DNA from: Collimonas sp. OK412
GTDB taxonomy: Bacteria > Pseudomonadota > Gammaproteobacteria > Burkholderiales > Burkholderiaceae_D
Reading direction: 5' to 3'
NCBI RefSeq assembly: GCF_900112135.1
Contig: NZ_FOLC01000012.1
Location: forward strand, 1 to 64,000
Length of the DNA: 64,000 nucleotides
The notes under the pieces were generated by a model. That model worked only from the letters and a program-made list of their open reading frames with translations. It had not been told where the DNA came from and did no database searches. A program made the translations under genes and the position numbers. Below, piece after piece: positions 12,501 to 20,406 of this stretch (within the stretch, counting starts at the first letter, position 1; the number at the start of each line of letters is the position of its first letter).

Positions 12501-15500
12501 TTGTTGCGTTCCAGCTGCTGACAACCTGCTGGCGTTCCGCGGCCGGCATGACATCGATGCTGTTGACGGCACGCTCCGGGCTTGTCTCCAGCGCCGCCAC
12601 CAGGCGTTCCAGCGCGGTCTGCATGAAACCGCACACGCGCAATGCGCCGACCGCAGGCGTCACTTGCGCGGTCAAGGCGAAGCCGGATCCGAGGTCGTCC
12701 ACCGACAGGGTCAACGGATAATTGCTGCGTTCCTCTCCCGAAATCTGGGTGACGCCTTCCCAGGTCGCCTGCTCGGCGGCCGTGGTTTCGCCAAGCATGT
12801 TGTGGCGGTAGTTGAGCAAGGCCGAGAACAAGGGCTGCGGCGCTGCGATCGCACTGGCGCGCTGCGCCAGCGCCAGCGAGGCATGTTCGTGTTCCATCAG
12901 TTCGGTCAGCAAGGCATGCGTATGCCGCACGCATGCCGCCGCGCCTTGGGCGTCGATGTTGATCCGCAGTGGCAGGGTATTGACCAGCAGGCCCATCATG
13001 CGGTCGGTGCCTGCGCCGCCTTGCATGCGGCCGAACAGCACGGTGCCGAACACCACGTCGCTGCGGTTGGCGATCCGCGCCAGCACCTGGCCCCACGCCA
13101 GATGGCACAGGCTGGCTGCGCTGACGCCCAGTTGCCGCGCCTGCTGCCGCAGACGCTTTGACAGCGCTGTACTGAGCTGCATATGGCCTTCTTCCAGTCC
13201 GCCGCCGTCGCCATGCACTTCCAGCAAGCCGAACGGCGCGGTTGGCTCATCGACATCGCCCAGCATCTGGCGGAAGAAGGCTTCATGCACCTCGATGTTG
13301 CCGCCCAGCCGGGCTTGCGCCACATAATTGCGGAACTGCAGCGGGACCGGCAGCTGCGCTTGCTGTCCTTGCAAATGTGCGGCGATTTCGGCGCGCACCA
13401 CTTCCAGGGTGGTATGGTCGCTCACCAGGTGATGCATCAGGGTCAGCAATACCCAGCGTTCCTGTACAGAGTCGTAGGCAAAGCTGGTGCGCATCAAGGG
13501 CGCCTGCGACAGGTCGAGGCGGGTATGGCGCGGATCGAAACGGGCGCGCAGCTGGCCGGCGATATCGCCGTCGGCCGGGTCCAGCATCAGTTCTTCCTGC
13601 ACCAGCGGCGCTGAGCGCCAGACCACCTGCAGCGGTTCCGGCACGCCTTCCCAGACGATGGCGGTGCGCAGCACGTCGTGCCGCTGTATCACGCCTTGCA
13701 GGGCTGCCAGATATCCGTCCAGGCGCGTCCGCGTATCGAAAGCGGTCAATCCGACCAGCAGATAGGGATCGCCGTCCTTGGCCATCAGGTGATGGAACAG
13801 GATGCCTTCCTGCAGCGGCGCCAGCGGGTAGATATCCTGCACATTGGCGGCGCCGCCGGGGACGCTGTCGACCACGCGGTCAATTTCAGCGCTGTTCAAG
13901 GCAGCCATCGGCAGCATCGCCGGTGTGATGAGTCCGCATCCGGCCGGGATCAGGCTGGCCGGGACGGCGACCACGCGGCTTTCCTTGCCGATTGCAGCCG
14001 CCAGTCCGGCCAGGGTCGGCGCAGCGAACAGCGCGCGCACTTCTGCCTGCAAACCTTGCTGGCGCATCTTTTCCATCAGGCTGACGGCCAGCAGCGAATG
14101 ACCGCCCAGCGAGAAGAAATTGTCGTGGCGGCCGATGCGGCCGATCTGCAGCAGGGCGGACCAGATGGCCGCCAGCGCCGTCTCGGTTTCCCCTTGCGGC
14201 GCTTCATAACCGCTCACGGCATAGGCATCGCCAGCCGGCGCCGGCAGGTTCTTGCGGTCCAGCTTGCCGTTCGCCGTCAACGGCAAGGCCGCCAGCGTGA
14301 CATAGGCCGCCGGCACCATATAGTCCGGCAGGTTGAGGTTCAGGTGCGCGCGCAAGGTTTCGGCGTCGACTTCTTCATGGACCACGATGTAGGCCACCAG
14401 GCGTTTGTCGCCGGGAATATCTTCGCGCGCGATGACGACTGCTTCGCGGATGGCCGGATGGGATGCAAGCCGGGTTTCGATTTCGCCCAGTTCTATGCGG
14501 AAGCCGCGGATCTTGACCTGGAAATCGTTGCGGCCCAGGTAGACCAGGTTGCCGTCAGCCTGCCAGCGCGCCAGGTCGCCGGTCTTGTACAGGCGGGCAT
14601 CCGGCTGTTGCGAGAATGGATCGGGAATGAAGCGCTGCGCGGTCAGTTCCGGCCGGTTCAGGTAACCGCGCGCCACGCCGGCGCCGCCGATATATAGCTC
14701 GCCGGCCACGCCGACCGGCGCCGGTTCGCCTAGGGTATCCAGCAGGTACACGCTGAGATCCGGGATGCGCACGCCGATCGGACTGACGCCGCCGCGTACG
14801 GTGTCGGCCGCTTCAATCGGCTGGTAGGTAACGTGGACAGTGGTTTCCGTAATCCCGTACATATTGATCAGGCGCGTGGCGTTGCCCTGGTTTTGCGCGT
14901 ACCACGGGGCCAGGGTTGCCGGTTCCAGCGCTTCGCCGCCGAAAATCACATGCCGCAGCCGGTGCGTTTCGGCGCTGCCGCCTTGCGCTGCAATCAGCTG
15001 GCGGAAGGCGCTTGGCGTCTGGTTGAGGATGGTTATTTTTTCGCGGCATAACAGACGATAAAAATCCTCCGCCGAACGCGCCGTTTCCAGGGGCACCACC
15101 ACCAGGCGCCCGCCATGCAGCAACGCGCCCCAGATTTCCCATACCGAGAAATCGAAGGCGAAGGAATGGAACAGGCTCCACACATCTTGCGCGCCAAAAT
15201 GGAACCAGGCGTCGGTCGCCGCAAACAGGCGCGTTACATTGCGATGTTCGACCATCACGCCTTTCGGCGTGCCGGTCGAGCCCGAGGTGTAGATCACGTA
15301 GGCCATGTCTGACGGCGCCAGGTGGCTGCTGTCGGGATTGTGGTCCGGATAGGCGCTCCAGGCCGGCGCCTGCAGGTCCAGCAACGGCAGGCCGGGTGCA
15401 ATCGTCGCTTTCACCTGCGGCCAGCTGCCTTCGATCCCGGCCTGCGTCAGTACTACCCGCGGCGCGCTATCGTTGAGCATGTGCGCCAGGCGGTCGGCCG

Positions 15501-18500
15501 GATAAGCCGGATCGAGCGGCACATAGGCCGCGCCTGCCTTCAGCACGGCCAGCAAACCGACCACCATCGCTATGCCGCGCTCGACGCAGATCGCGACCCG
15601 GTCGTCCGGCTGCACGCCCAGTTCGCGCAGGTAATGCGCCAGCCGGTTGGCCTGGCGGTTGAGTTCGGCGTAGCTCAGCTGTTCGGCGCCGTGCGTCACT
15701 GCCGCGGCCTGCGGCGTCCTTGCTACTTGCGCTTCGAACAGCTGCGGCAGCAATTGCCCGGGATAGCCGGGCTGGTTTGCATTCCACGTTTGGACGATCT
15801 GATGGCGCTCCGCTGCCGGTAGCACGTCGATACTGTTGATGGCGCGCTCCGGCGCCGTCTCCAATGCCGCCACCAGGCGTTCCAGCGCGGTCTGCATGAA
15901 ATCGCAGATGCGCATTGTGCCGACCGCAGGCGTCACTTGTGCGGTCAAGGCGAAACCGGATCCGAGGTCGTCCACCGACAAGCTCAACGGATAGTTGCTG
16001 CGTTCCTCTCCTGAAATCCGGGTAATGCCGTTCCAGGCTTCTTGCTCGGAGGGCGCTGCCTGGCTGAGCATGCTGTGGCGATAGTTGAGCAAGGCCGAGA
16101 ACAAGGGCTGCGGCGCTGCGATCGCACTGGCGCGCTGCGCCAATGCCAGCGAGGCATGTTCGTGTTCCATCAGTTCCACCAGCAAGGCGTGGGTGCGCCG
16201 CACGCTTGCCGCCGCGCCTTGCCCGTCGATGCTGATTCGCAGCGGCAGCGTATTGATCAGCAGGCCCATCATGCGGTCGGCGCCTTCACCGCCCTGCATG
16301 CGGCCGAACAGCACCGTGCCGAACACCACGTCGCTGCGGCTGGCGACCCGTGCCAGCACCTGGCCCCACGCCAGATGGAACAGGCTGGCGGCGCTGACGC
16401 CCAGTTGCCGCGCCTGCTGCCGCAAGCGCTGCGACAGCCTGGCGTCGAGCTGCACTTGGCTCTCTTCCAGTCCGCCGCCGTCGCCATGCACTTCCAGCAA
16501 ACCGAACGGCGCGGTTGGCTCATCGACATCGCCCAGCATCCGGCGGAAGAAAGCTTCGTGCGCCTCGGTGCTGGCGCCGGATCGCGCCTGCGCCACATGG
16601 TTGCGGAATTGCAGCGGGGCGGGCAGCTGTGCTTCTTGTCCCTGCAAATGCGCGGCGACTTCGGCGCGCATCACTTCCAGGGTGGTGTGGTCGTTCACCA
16701 AGTGATGGATCAAGGTCAGCAGCACCCAGCGCTTTTGTATCGCGTCGTAGGCAAAACTGGTGCGCATCAAGGGTGCCTGCGACAGGTCGAGGCGGGTATG
16801 GCGCGGATCGAAACGGGCGCGTAGCTGGCCGGCGATATCGCCGTCGGCCGGATCCAGCATCAGTGCTTCCTGCACCAGCGGCGCCGAGCGCCAGACCACC
16901 TGCAGCGGTTCCGGCACGCCTTCCCAGACGATGGCGGTGCGCAACACGTCGTGGCGCTGTATCACGCCTTGCAATGCCGCCAGGTAGGACGCAAGCCGTT
17001 CCCGTGTGTCGAAGCCGGTCATGCCGACCAGCAGGTAGGGATCGCCTTCCTTTGCCATCATGTGGTGGAACAGGATGCCTTCCTGCAGCGGCGCCAGCGG
17101 GTAGATATCCTGCACATTGGCAGCGCCGCCGGGAACCTTGTCGACCACATGGGCAATTTCTGCATCGGTCAATGCCACCATCGGCAGCATCGCCGGCGTG
17201 ATGCATTCGCAGCCGGTGGGAATCAGGCTGGGAGGCACCGTTACCAGGCGGCTTTCCGCGCCGATTGCGGCGGCCAGCCCGGCCAGGGTCGGCGCGGCGA
17301 ACAGCGCGCGCACCTCTGCCTGCAAACCTTGCTGGCGCATCCTTTCCACCAGGGTCACGGCCAGCAGCGAATGCCCGCCGAGCGAGAAGAAATTGTCATG
17401 GCGGCCGATGCGTTCTATCTGCAGCAGCTCCGTCCAGATCGCTGCCAGGACGGTTTCGGTTGCCCCCTCTGGCGCGGCATAGCCATTGAAGGCGTAAGCA
17501 TCGCCATCGGGAGCGGGCAGGTTCTTGCGGTCCAGCTTGCCGTTTGGCGTCAATGGCAGCGCTGGCAGCGTGACGTAAGCCGCCGGCACCATGTAGTCCG
17601 GCAGGCTGAGGCCAAGATGCGTGCGCAGAGCTGCGGCATCGATGTCCTCGCCGGTCACGATGTAGGCCACCAGGCGCTGGTCGCCGGGCGTGTCTTCGCG
17701 CACGATGACCACCGCTTCGCGGATGGCCGGATGGGATGCAAGCTGGGTTTCGATTTCGCCCAGCTCGATGCGGAAGCCGCGGATCTTGACCTGGAAGTCG
17801 TTGCGGCCCAGGTAGACCAGGTTGCCGTCAGCCTGCCAGCGCGCCAGGTCGCCGGTCTTGTACAGGCGTGCGCCAGGCAGCTGCGAGAAGGGATCGGGAA
17901 CAAAGCGCTGTTCGGTCAGCTGCGGCTGGTTCAGGTAACCGCGCGCCACGCCGGCGCCGCCGATGTGCAGCTCGCCTGCCACGCCGACCGGCACCGGCTC
18001 ACCCTCGGCATCCAGCAGGTAGACCTGGGCGTTGGCAATCGGGCGGCCGATATGCAAGACCTCGCCGGCTGCTGCCAGCCGGCCGGATGTGGCGACCACC
18101 GTCGCCTCGGTCGGGCCATAGTTGTTGACCAGGGAGAACGGCAATCCTGCCTGCGGAGCGTGCCGCAAGCGGTCGCCGCCGGTCAGCAGGTGGCGCAGGT
18201 GCGGATTGCCGATGCCGTTGCGCAGGGCGTGTTCGGCCATCGGCGTCGGCAGGAAACTCACATCCAGCGTTTGTTCGCTCCACCATGCCAGCACCGTCGC
18301 TGCGTCGTCGTCCCGCACCGGCAGCAACAGGGTTGCGCCGACGCACAGGCTTGGCCAGATTTCCCAGGCCGCGGCGTCGAATCCCAGCCGCGCCACGCAC
18401 GAGGTCCGCTGGCCCGCCTGCAGCTCGAATGCAGCGTTATGCCAATGCACCAGGTTGCTCAGGTTGCGGTGTTCGATCATCACCCCTTTCGGCGTGCCGG

Positions 18501-20406
18501 TCGAACCCGAGGTATAGATCACGTAAGCCAGGTGAGATGGCGCGAGCCGGCTGCTGTCCGGGTTGTGATCTGGATAGGCGCTCCAGGCCGGGGCTTGCAG
18601 GTCGAGCACCGGCAAGCCTGATGGAAGCGCTGCCAGGACCTGCTGCCAGCTGCCTTCGATCCCGGCCTGCGTCAGCACTGCCCGCGGCGCGCTGTCGTGC
18701 AGCATGTGCGCCAGCCGGTCCGCCGGGTAAGCCGGATCCAGCGGCACGTAGGCCGCGCCTGCTTTCAGCACGCCCAGCAAACCGGCCACCATCGATACGC
18801 CGCGCTCGACGCAGACCGCCACCCGGTCGTCCGGCTGCACGCCCAGTTCGCGCAGGTAATGCGCCAGCCGGTTGGCCTGGCGGTTGAGTTCGGCGTAGCT
18901 CAGCTGTTCGGCGCCTTGTACAACGGCCGCCGCCTGCGGCGTTTTTTCTGCCTGTGCCTCGAACAGCTGCGGCAGCAGGGATGATGGATAACTCGCCTGC
19001 GTGGCGTTCCAGGCCGTCACGACCTGGTGGCGTTCCCCGGCGTCGAGCAACGGCAGCCGGGCTATCGCACAATCCGCGCCGTCGATGACGGCGTCCATCA
19101 GCAAGGCCATGCGGCTTTGTATCCGGACGATTTCATCCTGCGTGAAATGACGCGTGTTGTAATCGAACACAACCAGCACGTCCTGGCCCTGGTGAAAATC
19201 CCGGACCGACAGCGCCAGCGGCGTCTGCTCGAATCCATGGTCCAGCTTGACGCCGCTGGCCAGCCCGTCGCCCATGGGGAAGTCGGTATTGAAGACTTCA
19301 TAGGAAAGCGAGACGTCGAACAGCTGGCGATAACCGTTCTGCACCACATTGTGGGCGCGGTTGATCTCGACGATGGGGCAACGCTGATGGCGGTAGCAGC
19401 GGCGCAATTCCTTTGCAACGGCTGCCATCGCTTGGCTGAACGGCTGCTGCCGGTCCAGCGCGATCGCCACCGGAATGATCGACGAGAACATGCCGAAGGT
19501 GCTTTTTTCGCGCGCGTTGCCGCGGTTATGGATGGGCACGCCGATGACAACTTCGTCGAGGTCGTTGGCGCGCGCGAAATACACACTGGTCAAGGCCAGC
19601 ATGAAATCCGGCGCGGAAAACCCGTGCGCCGCTGCAAACGCGGTCATCTTGTCGAAGCGCGGACGGTCGATAGACCAGTAGCGCTGCGCGCTGGGAGCCA
19701 GCTGTCTGGCCGCGAGCGCACTATCGCCTGCGACCAGCCGCGCAGGCAGCTGCGTGAAACGCTGGCGCCAGAATTCCTTGTCGAGCGCAAACCGCGCAGA
19801 AGAAAAATAGTCCCGGTCCTTGGCGATGAAATCCAGGTAGGAGGGTGCGGCTTCGGCCAATGTCACGTCCAGTCCGAGCAGCCGGTTGTAGGCGCTGGCG
19901 ATGCTGGTGAAGCTCTGCGACGTGCTGATGCCGTCGGCGACCAGGTGGTGGTAGCACAGCAGCCAGTAATAGCGCGACGGACTCACGCGTATCAGTTCCA
20001 TTTTCCAGAGCAGCCCGCCATACAGGTCGAACGGCTGCTTGAACACCTGTTCCATGCGCTGCCGGGCATGCAGGTCGCCGTCGGCTTCGCCGGAAAAATC
20101 CAGTACCGGCAACACAAAATCCACCGACGGCAGCACCTGCTGCCGCGCCATGCCGCCGGCTTTGACCAGCACCAGCCTGGCGGCGTCATTTTCCACCGCG
20201 AAATAGCGGATGGCTTGCTGCAGCACGAGCGGATCGACGGCTGCGTCGATTTGCACTGCCAGTCCGATGTTGTAGTAGGGGATGTCTGGATTCAGCATCT
20301 GGTCCAGCCACACCACTTGCTGCACGGAAGAAAGTGGGTGGACCGACGCTGGTCCGTCGTTGGACAGCGCGCCTGGCGCCGCAGGTGTTTCAACCGGATT
20401 CGACAT
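3532..20406 (-). CDS. Five-module non-ribosomal peptide synthetase with terminal thioesterase
   Basis: Single 5624-residue NRPS. Domain order with approximate residues: C1 22-465 (HHLVADG at about 153), A1 480-960, T1 (Ser1013); dual E/C2 1065-1520, A2 1545-2045, T2 (Ser2104); dual E/C3 2150-2620, A3 2640-3125, T3 (Ser3181); C4 3225-3680 (HHIVSDG), A4 3700-4190, T4 (Ser4244); C5 4290-4745 (HHIVSDG), A5 4760-5250, T5 (Ser5302); TE 5350-5600 with Ser5429 in GWSFGG and His in GTHQS. E/C2 and E/C3 show the dual-domain mark HHxxxxxGD (FHHMMAKEGDPY, FHHLMAKDGDPY) and HHLVxDH. Binding-pocket residues read by alignment to GrsA: A1 DAWFLGNVV-K, matching the published Leu code; A2 DFWNIGMVH-K, Thr; A3 DAVFMGCTY-K; A4 DVWHMSLVD-K, Ser; A5 DAMFLGCTY-K. 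A3 and A5 agree with each other and look hydrophobic (Ile/Val-like, uncertain). Predicted product (inference): acyl-D-Leu-D-Thr-X-Ser-X, perhaps cyclised by the TE. The first C domain has no upstream module, so it probably loads an acyl chain. Start at 20406 has TAGAGG five bases upstream. No MbtH or phosphopantetheinyl transferase gene is in the window. Confidence 0.95.
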   Translation of the reverse strand: MSNPVETPAAPGALSNDGPASVHPLSSVQQVVWLDQMLNPDIPYYNIGLAVQIDAAVDPLVLQQAIRYFAVENDAARLVLVKAGGMARQQVLPSVDFVLPVLDFSGEADGDLHARQRMEQVFKQPFDLYGGLLWKMELIRVSPSRYYWLLCYHHLVADGISTSQSFTSIASAYNRLLGLDVTLAEAAPSYLDFIAKDRDYFSSARFALDKEFWRQRFTQLPARLVAGDSALAARQLAPSAQRYWSIDRPRFDKMTAFAAAHGFSAPDFMLALTSVYFARANDLDEVVIGVPIHNRGNAREKSTFGMFSSIIPVAIALDRQQPFSQAMAAVAKELRRCYRHQRCPIVEINRAHNVVQNGYRQLFDVSLSYEVFNTDFPMGDGLASGVKLDHGFEQTPLALSVRDFHQGQDVLVVFDYNTRHFTQDEIVRIQSRMALLMDAVIDGADCAIARLPLLDAGERHQVVTAWNATQASYPSSLLPQLFEAQAEKTPQAAAVVQGAEQLSYAELNRQANRLAHYLRELGVQPDDRVAVCVERGVSMVAGLLGVLKAGAAYVPLDPAYPADRLAHMLHDSAPRAVLTQAGIEGSWQQVLAALPSGLPVLDLQAPAWSAYPDHNPDSSRLAPSHLAYVIYTSGSTGTPKGVMIEHRNLSNLVHWHNAAFELQAGQRTSCVARLGFDAAAWEIWPSLCVGATLLLPVRDDDAATVLAWWSEQTLDVSFLPTPMAEHALRNGIGNPHLRHLLTGGDRLRHAPQAGLPFSLVNNYGPTEATVVATSGRLAAAGEVLHIGRPIANAQVYLLDAEGEPVPVGVAGELHIGGAGVARGYLNQPQLTEQRFVPDPFSQLPGARLYKTGDLARWQADGNLVYLGRNDFQVKIRGFRIELGEIETQLASHPAIREAVVIVREDTPGDQRLVAYIVTGEDIDAAALRTHLGLSLPDYMVPAAYVTLPALPLTPNGKLDRKNLPAPDGDAYAFNGYAAPEGATETVLAAIWTELLQIERIGRHDNFFSLGGHSLLAVTLVERMRQQGLQAEVRALFAAPTLAGLAAAIGAESRLVTVPPSLIPTGCECITPAMLPMVALTDAEIAHVVDKVPGGAANVQDIYPLAPLQEGILFHHMMAKEGDPYLLVGMTGFDTRERLASYLAALQGVIQRHDVLRTAIVWEGVPEPLQVVWRSAPLVQEALMLDPADGDIAGQLRARFDPRHTRLDLSQAPLMRTSFAYDAIQKRWVLLTLIHHLVNDHTTLEVMRAEVAAHLQGQEAQLPAPLQFRNHVAQARSGASTEAHEAFFRRMLGDVDEPTAPFGLLEVHGDGGGLEESQVQLDARLSQRLRQQARQLGVSAASLFHLAWGQVLARVASRSDVVFGTVLFGRMQGGEGADRMMGLLINTLPLRISIDGQGAAASVRRTHALLVELMEHEHASLALAQRASAIAAPQPLFSALLNYRHSMLSQAAPSEQEAWNGITRISGEERSNYPLSLSVDDLGSGFALTAQVTPAVGTMRICDFMQTALERLVAALETAPERAINSIDVLPAAERHQIVQTWNANQPGYPGQLLPQLFEAQVARTPQAAAVTHGAEQLSYAELNRQANRLAHYLRELGVQPDDRVAICVERGIAMVVGLLAVLKAGAAYVPLDPAYPADRLAHMLNDSAPRVVLTQAGIEGSWPQVKATIAPGLPLLDLQAPAWSAYPDHNPDSSHLAPSDMAYVIYTSGSTGTPKGVMVEHRNVTRLFAATDAWFHFGAQDVWSLFHSFAFDFSVWEIWGALLHGGRLVVVPLETARSAEDFYRLLCREKITILNQTPSAFRQLIAAQGGSAETHRLRHVIFGGEALEPATLAPWYAQNQGNATRLINMYGITETTVHVTYQPIEAADTVRGGVSPIGVRIPDLSVYLLDTLGEPAPVGVAGELYIGGAGVARGYLNRPELTAQRFIPDPFSQQPDARLYKTGDLARWQADGNLVYLGRNDFQVKIRGFRIELGEIETRLASHPAIREAVVIAREDIPGDKRLVAYIVVHEEVDAETLRAHLNLNLPDYMVPAAYVTLAALPLTANGKLDRKNLPAPAGDAYAVSGYEAPQGETETALAAIWSALLQIGRIGRHDNFFSLGGHSLLAVSLMEKMRQQGLQAEVRALFAAPTLAGLAAAIGKESRVVAVPASLIPAGCGLITPAMLPMAALNSAEIDRVVDSVPGGAANVQDIYPLAPLQEGILFHHLMAKDGDPYLLVGLTAFDTRTRLDGYLAALQGVIQRHDVLRTAIVWEGVPEPLQVVWRSAPLVQEELMLDPADGDIAGQLRARFDPRHTRLDLSQAPLMRTSFAYDSVQERWVLLTLMHHLVSDHTTLEVVRAEIAAHLQGQQAQLPVPLQFRNYVAQARLGGNIEVHEAFFRQMLGDVDEPTAPFGLLEVHGDGGGLEEGHMQLSTALSKRLRQQARQLGVSAASLCHLAWGQVLARIANRSDVVFGTVLFGRMQGGAGTDRMMGLLVNTLPLRINIDAQGAAACVRHTHALLTELMEHEHASLALAQRASAIAAPQPLFSALLNYRHNMLGETTAAEQATWEGVTQISGEERSNYPLTLSVDDLGSGFALTAQVTPAVGALRVCGFMQTALERLVAALETSPERAVNSIDVMPAAERQQVVSSWNATKTRQPAPLLPQLFEAQAAKTPQAIAAVHGTAQLSYAELNRQANQLAHHLRQLGVKRNDRIALQLERSLPLLVAILAILKCGAAYVPIDASLPDERKIFMANDSSATLLLAHSSGRWPAQAALTRVDLDHIAAGAYAADNLTPGGDDETIAYIMYTSGSTGQPKGVMVPHRGIKRLVLENGYAAFDAGDRIAFAANPAFDASTVEIWGALLNGGRIVVIDKEIFLDPLHLADALERQGITTLFLTTAVFNQCAAVAPDAFGRLRFLMTGGERCDPAAFARVLEAGKPGHLIHCYGPTEATTYATTYEVSVADASQATIPIGRPIAGTQVYLLDAHGEPVPVGVAGEMYIGGAGIARGYLNREELTAERFIPDRFNSQPGALLYRTGDLALWQADGNLVHLGRNDFQVKIRGFRIELGEIEARLAAHPAVREAVVIAREDNPGDKRLVAYIIASEEIDAAALRSHLSVSMPEYMVPAAYVMLAALPLTPNGKLDRKHLPAPEADAYAASGYVAPEGETEITLAAIWSQLLGVDRIGRHDNFFSLGGHSLIAVQMISRIRQAFAIEVAISTLFACPVLRDFSAQLLAGSHSVRPPLTAATAAEREQLSFAQQRLWFLEQMGGVSHAYHIPLGLQLRGELDRAALVQALERLVFRHEALRTSFAAKEGHGAIQRVAAADVSHFHLLEHDLRHHPERDAERERLIAAEAAAPFNLARGPLIRGLLLQETRTRHTLLITAHHIVSDGWSTAILLDEISALYNAYHEGRHDPLPPLTVQYPDYAAWQRRWMSGAVLEQQAAYWQQSLAGAPTLLEVPADYPRPPQQDYAGASIDTTLDATLTRKLKALSQRHGSTLYMTLLGSWALLLGRLAGQDDIVIGTPAANRSQQEAEGLIGFFVNTLALRIRLPENATVASLLAHVRQQALAAQQHQEIPFEQVVEHTHPVRSMAHSPLFQVMFAWQNAPQGKLQLSGLELAPLAVRQVTAKFDLTLALGESGDAVTGSLEYATALFEQGTVQRYLGYWHRLLQAMVADDGQQIASLPLAGAAERQLLDGWNATQVAYPERESLLHQLCEAQAARTPQAVAVEQGTQQLSYAELNRQANQLAHYLRELGVRPGDRVAICAERSLAMVVALLAVLKAGAAYVPLDPAYPADRLAHMLSDSGPRVVLTQAGIEGGWQQVRAALPPDLPVLDLQAASWDAYPGHNPDSSHLTPSDLAYVIYTSGSTGKPKGVMNEHRGVVNRMLWMQQAYGLEQHDVVLQKTPFSFDVSVWEFFWPLMVGAKLVMAKPDGHKDPRYLSEVIRAAGVTTLHFVPSMLQVFAAHGEAANCSGIVRVMCSGEALPASLVRCFHALLPQAQLHNLYGPTEAAVDVTAWTSVAGEARALIPIGKPIANTSIHILDALGRPAPIGVAGELHIGGVQVARGYLNRPELTAQRFIPDPFSQQPDARLYKTGDLARWQADGNLAYLGRNDFQVKIRGFRIELGEIETQLASHPAIREAVVIAREDTPGDKRLVAYIVADEEIDAEALRAHLGSSMPDYMVPAAYVTLAALPLTPNGKLDRNSLPAPDSGAYAAGSYAAPEGESETALAAIWSELLRVERVGRHDNFFSLGGHSLLAVQMMSRIRQAFGVEVTLSTLFMHPFFSDFAAQLPGSDASIRPAMTLATGAEREQLSFAQQRLWFLEQMGEVRQAYHVPLALQLRGELDRVALVQALERLVFRHEALRTSFIPQHGQGAIQQVAAADVSHFHLLEHDLRHHPERDAERERLIAAEAAAPFNLARGPLIRGRLLQETRTQHTLLVTMHHIVSDGWSLGVLLNEVSALYNAYRQGEHDPLPALAVQYPDYAAWQRRWMSGTVLEQQTAYWTESLAGAPTLLELPTDYPRPPQQDYAGAWVDAVLDGELTKKLKALSQRHGTTLHMTLLSSWALLLGRLAGQDDIVIGTPAANRSQQEVEGLIGFFVNTLALRIHLPEHATVGTLLTHVKQQSVAAQQHQEIPFEQVVEHTHPVRSMAHSPLFQVMFAWQNAPQGRLSLAGLEMTQLPFKQVTAKFDLTLSLGESDDVIAGVLEYATALFERGTVERYLGYWQRLLQAMVEDDAQQIARLPLLGAAERHQIVTAWNATGAGNPQDLLPQLFEAQAAKTPQAIAVVHGAEQLSYAGLNRRASQLAHYLRALGVKPGDRVALHLDRSSQLVVAELAILKCGAAYVPIDPALPDERKVFMASDSGVSLVLALAGGNWPALATVTRVNLDGSPETACAADNLAPAGDNDTIAYIMYTSGSTGQPKGVMVPHRGIKRLVLENGYAAFDASDRIAFAANPAFDASTMEIWGALLNGGRIVVIDKEVFLDPFRFAGALEQHAVTALFITTAVFNQCAAIVPDAFGKLRYLLTGGERCDPAAFARVLEAGKPGHLIHCYGPTETTTYATTYEITAVDPAQATIPIGRPIANTQAYLLDTHGEPVPVGVTGEIYIGGAGVACGYLNRPELTEERFVPDRFSGLPGALLYRTGDLARWQADGNLVHLGRNDFQVKIRGFRIELGEIEAKLAAHPAVREAVVIAREDSPGDKRLVAYVVALETAGVETVDAETLRSHLSVNMPEYMVPAAYVMLAALPLTPNGKLDRKHLPAPAADAYAVGRYAAPEGEIETVLAGIWSELLQIERIGRHDNFFSLGGHSLSILQVVNLLKQKGVRISASDVFTYPTVAGLAEHIAQLNPLETENAAVLIRAGGRQRPLFLMHEGSGLLIYAHMLASHIHPDIPVYGLPPVPLEQPQLSTVQGMAVRAADLIRAVQPSGPYRLAGWSFGGALAYEVAQQFLNAGQEVEFIGLFDTHCSIGDDDEREWKLGDKQLMLTLLEAAAGNDPVLKAAMEKLKAAAPDIDVPTLLQLARRNGLFPAGFSLQGLLQLMENSRTIIRAYGDYAAQPIGVPVHFYSAEGDTVNEPLRGWGAVVPEMLLRLVPVPGTHQSMMISPHIEVFAHALNTALQPAKQEGVLASLQP

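Noticed and set aside
3532-20406. Repeated blocks in the NRPS as a CRISPR or satellite array
   Set aside because: The repeats are the homologous A, T and C domain coding segments at module spacing of about 3.2 kb.
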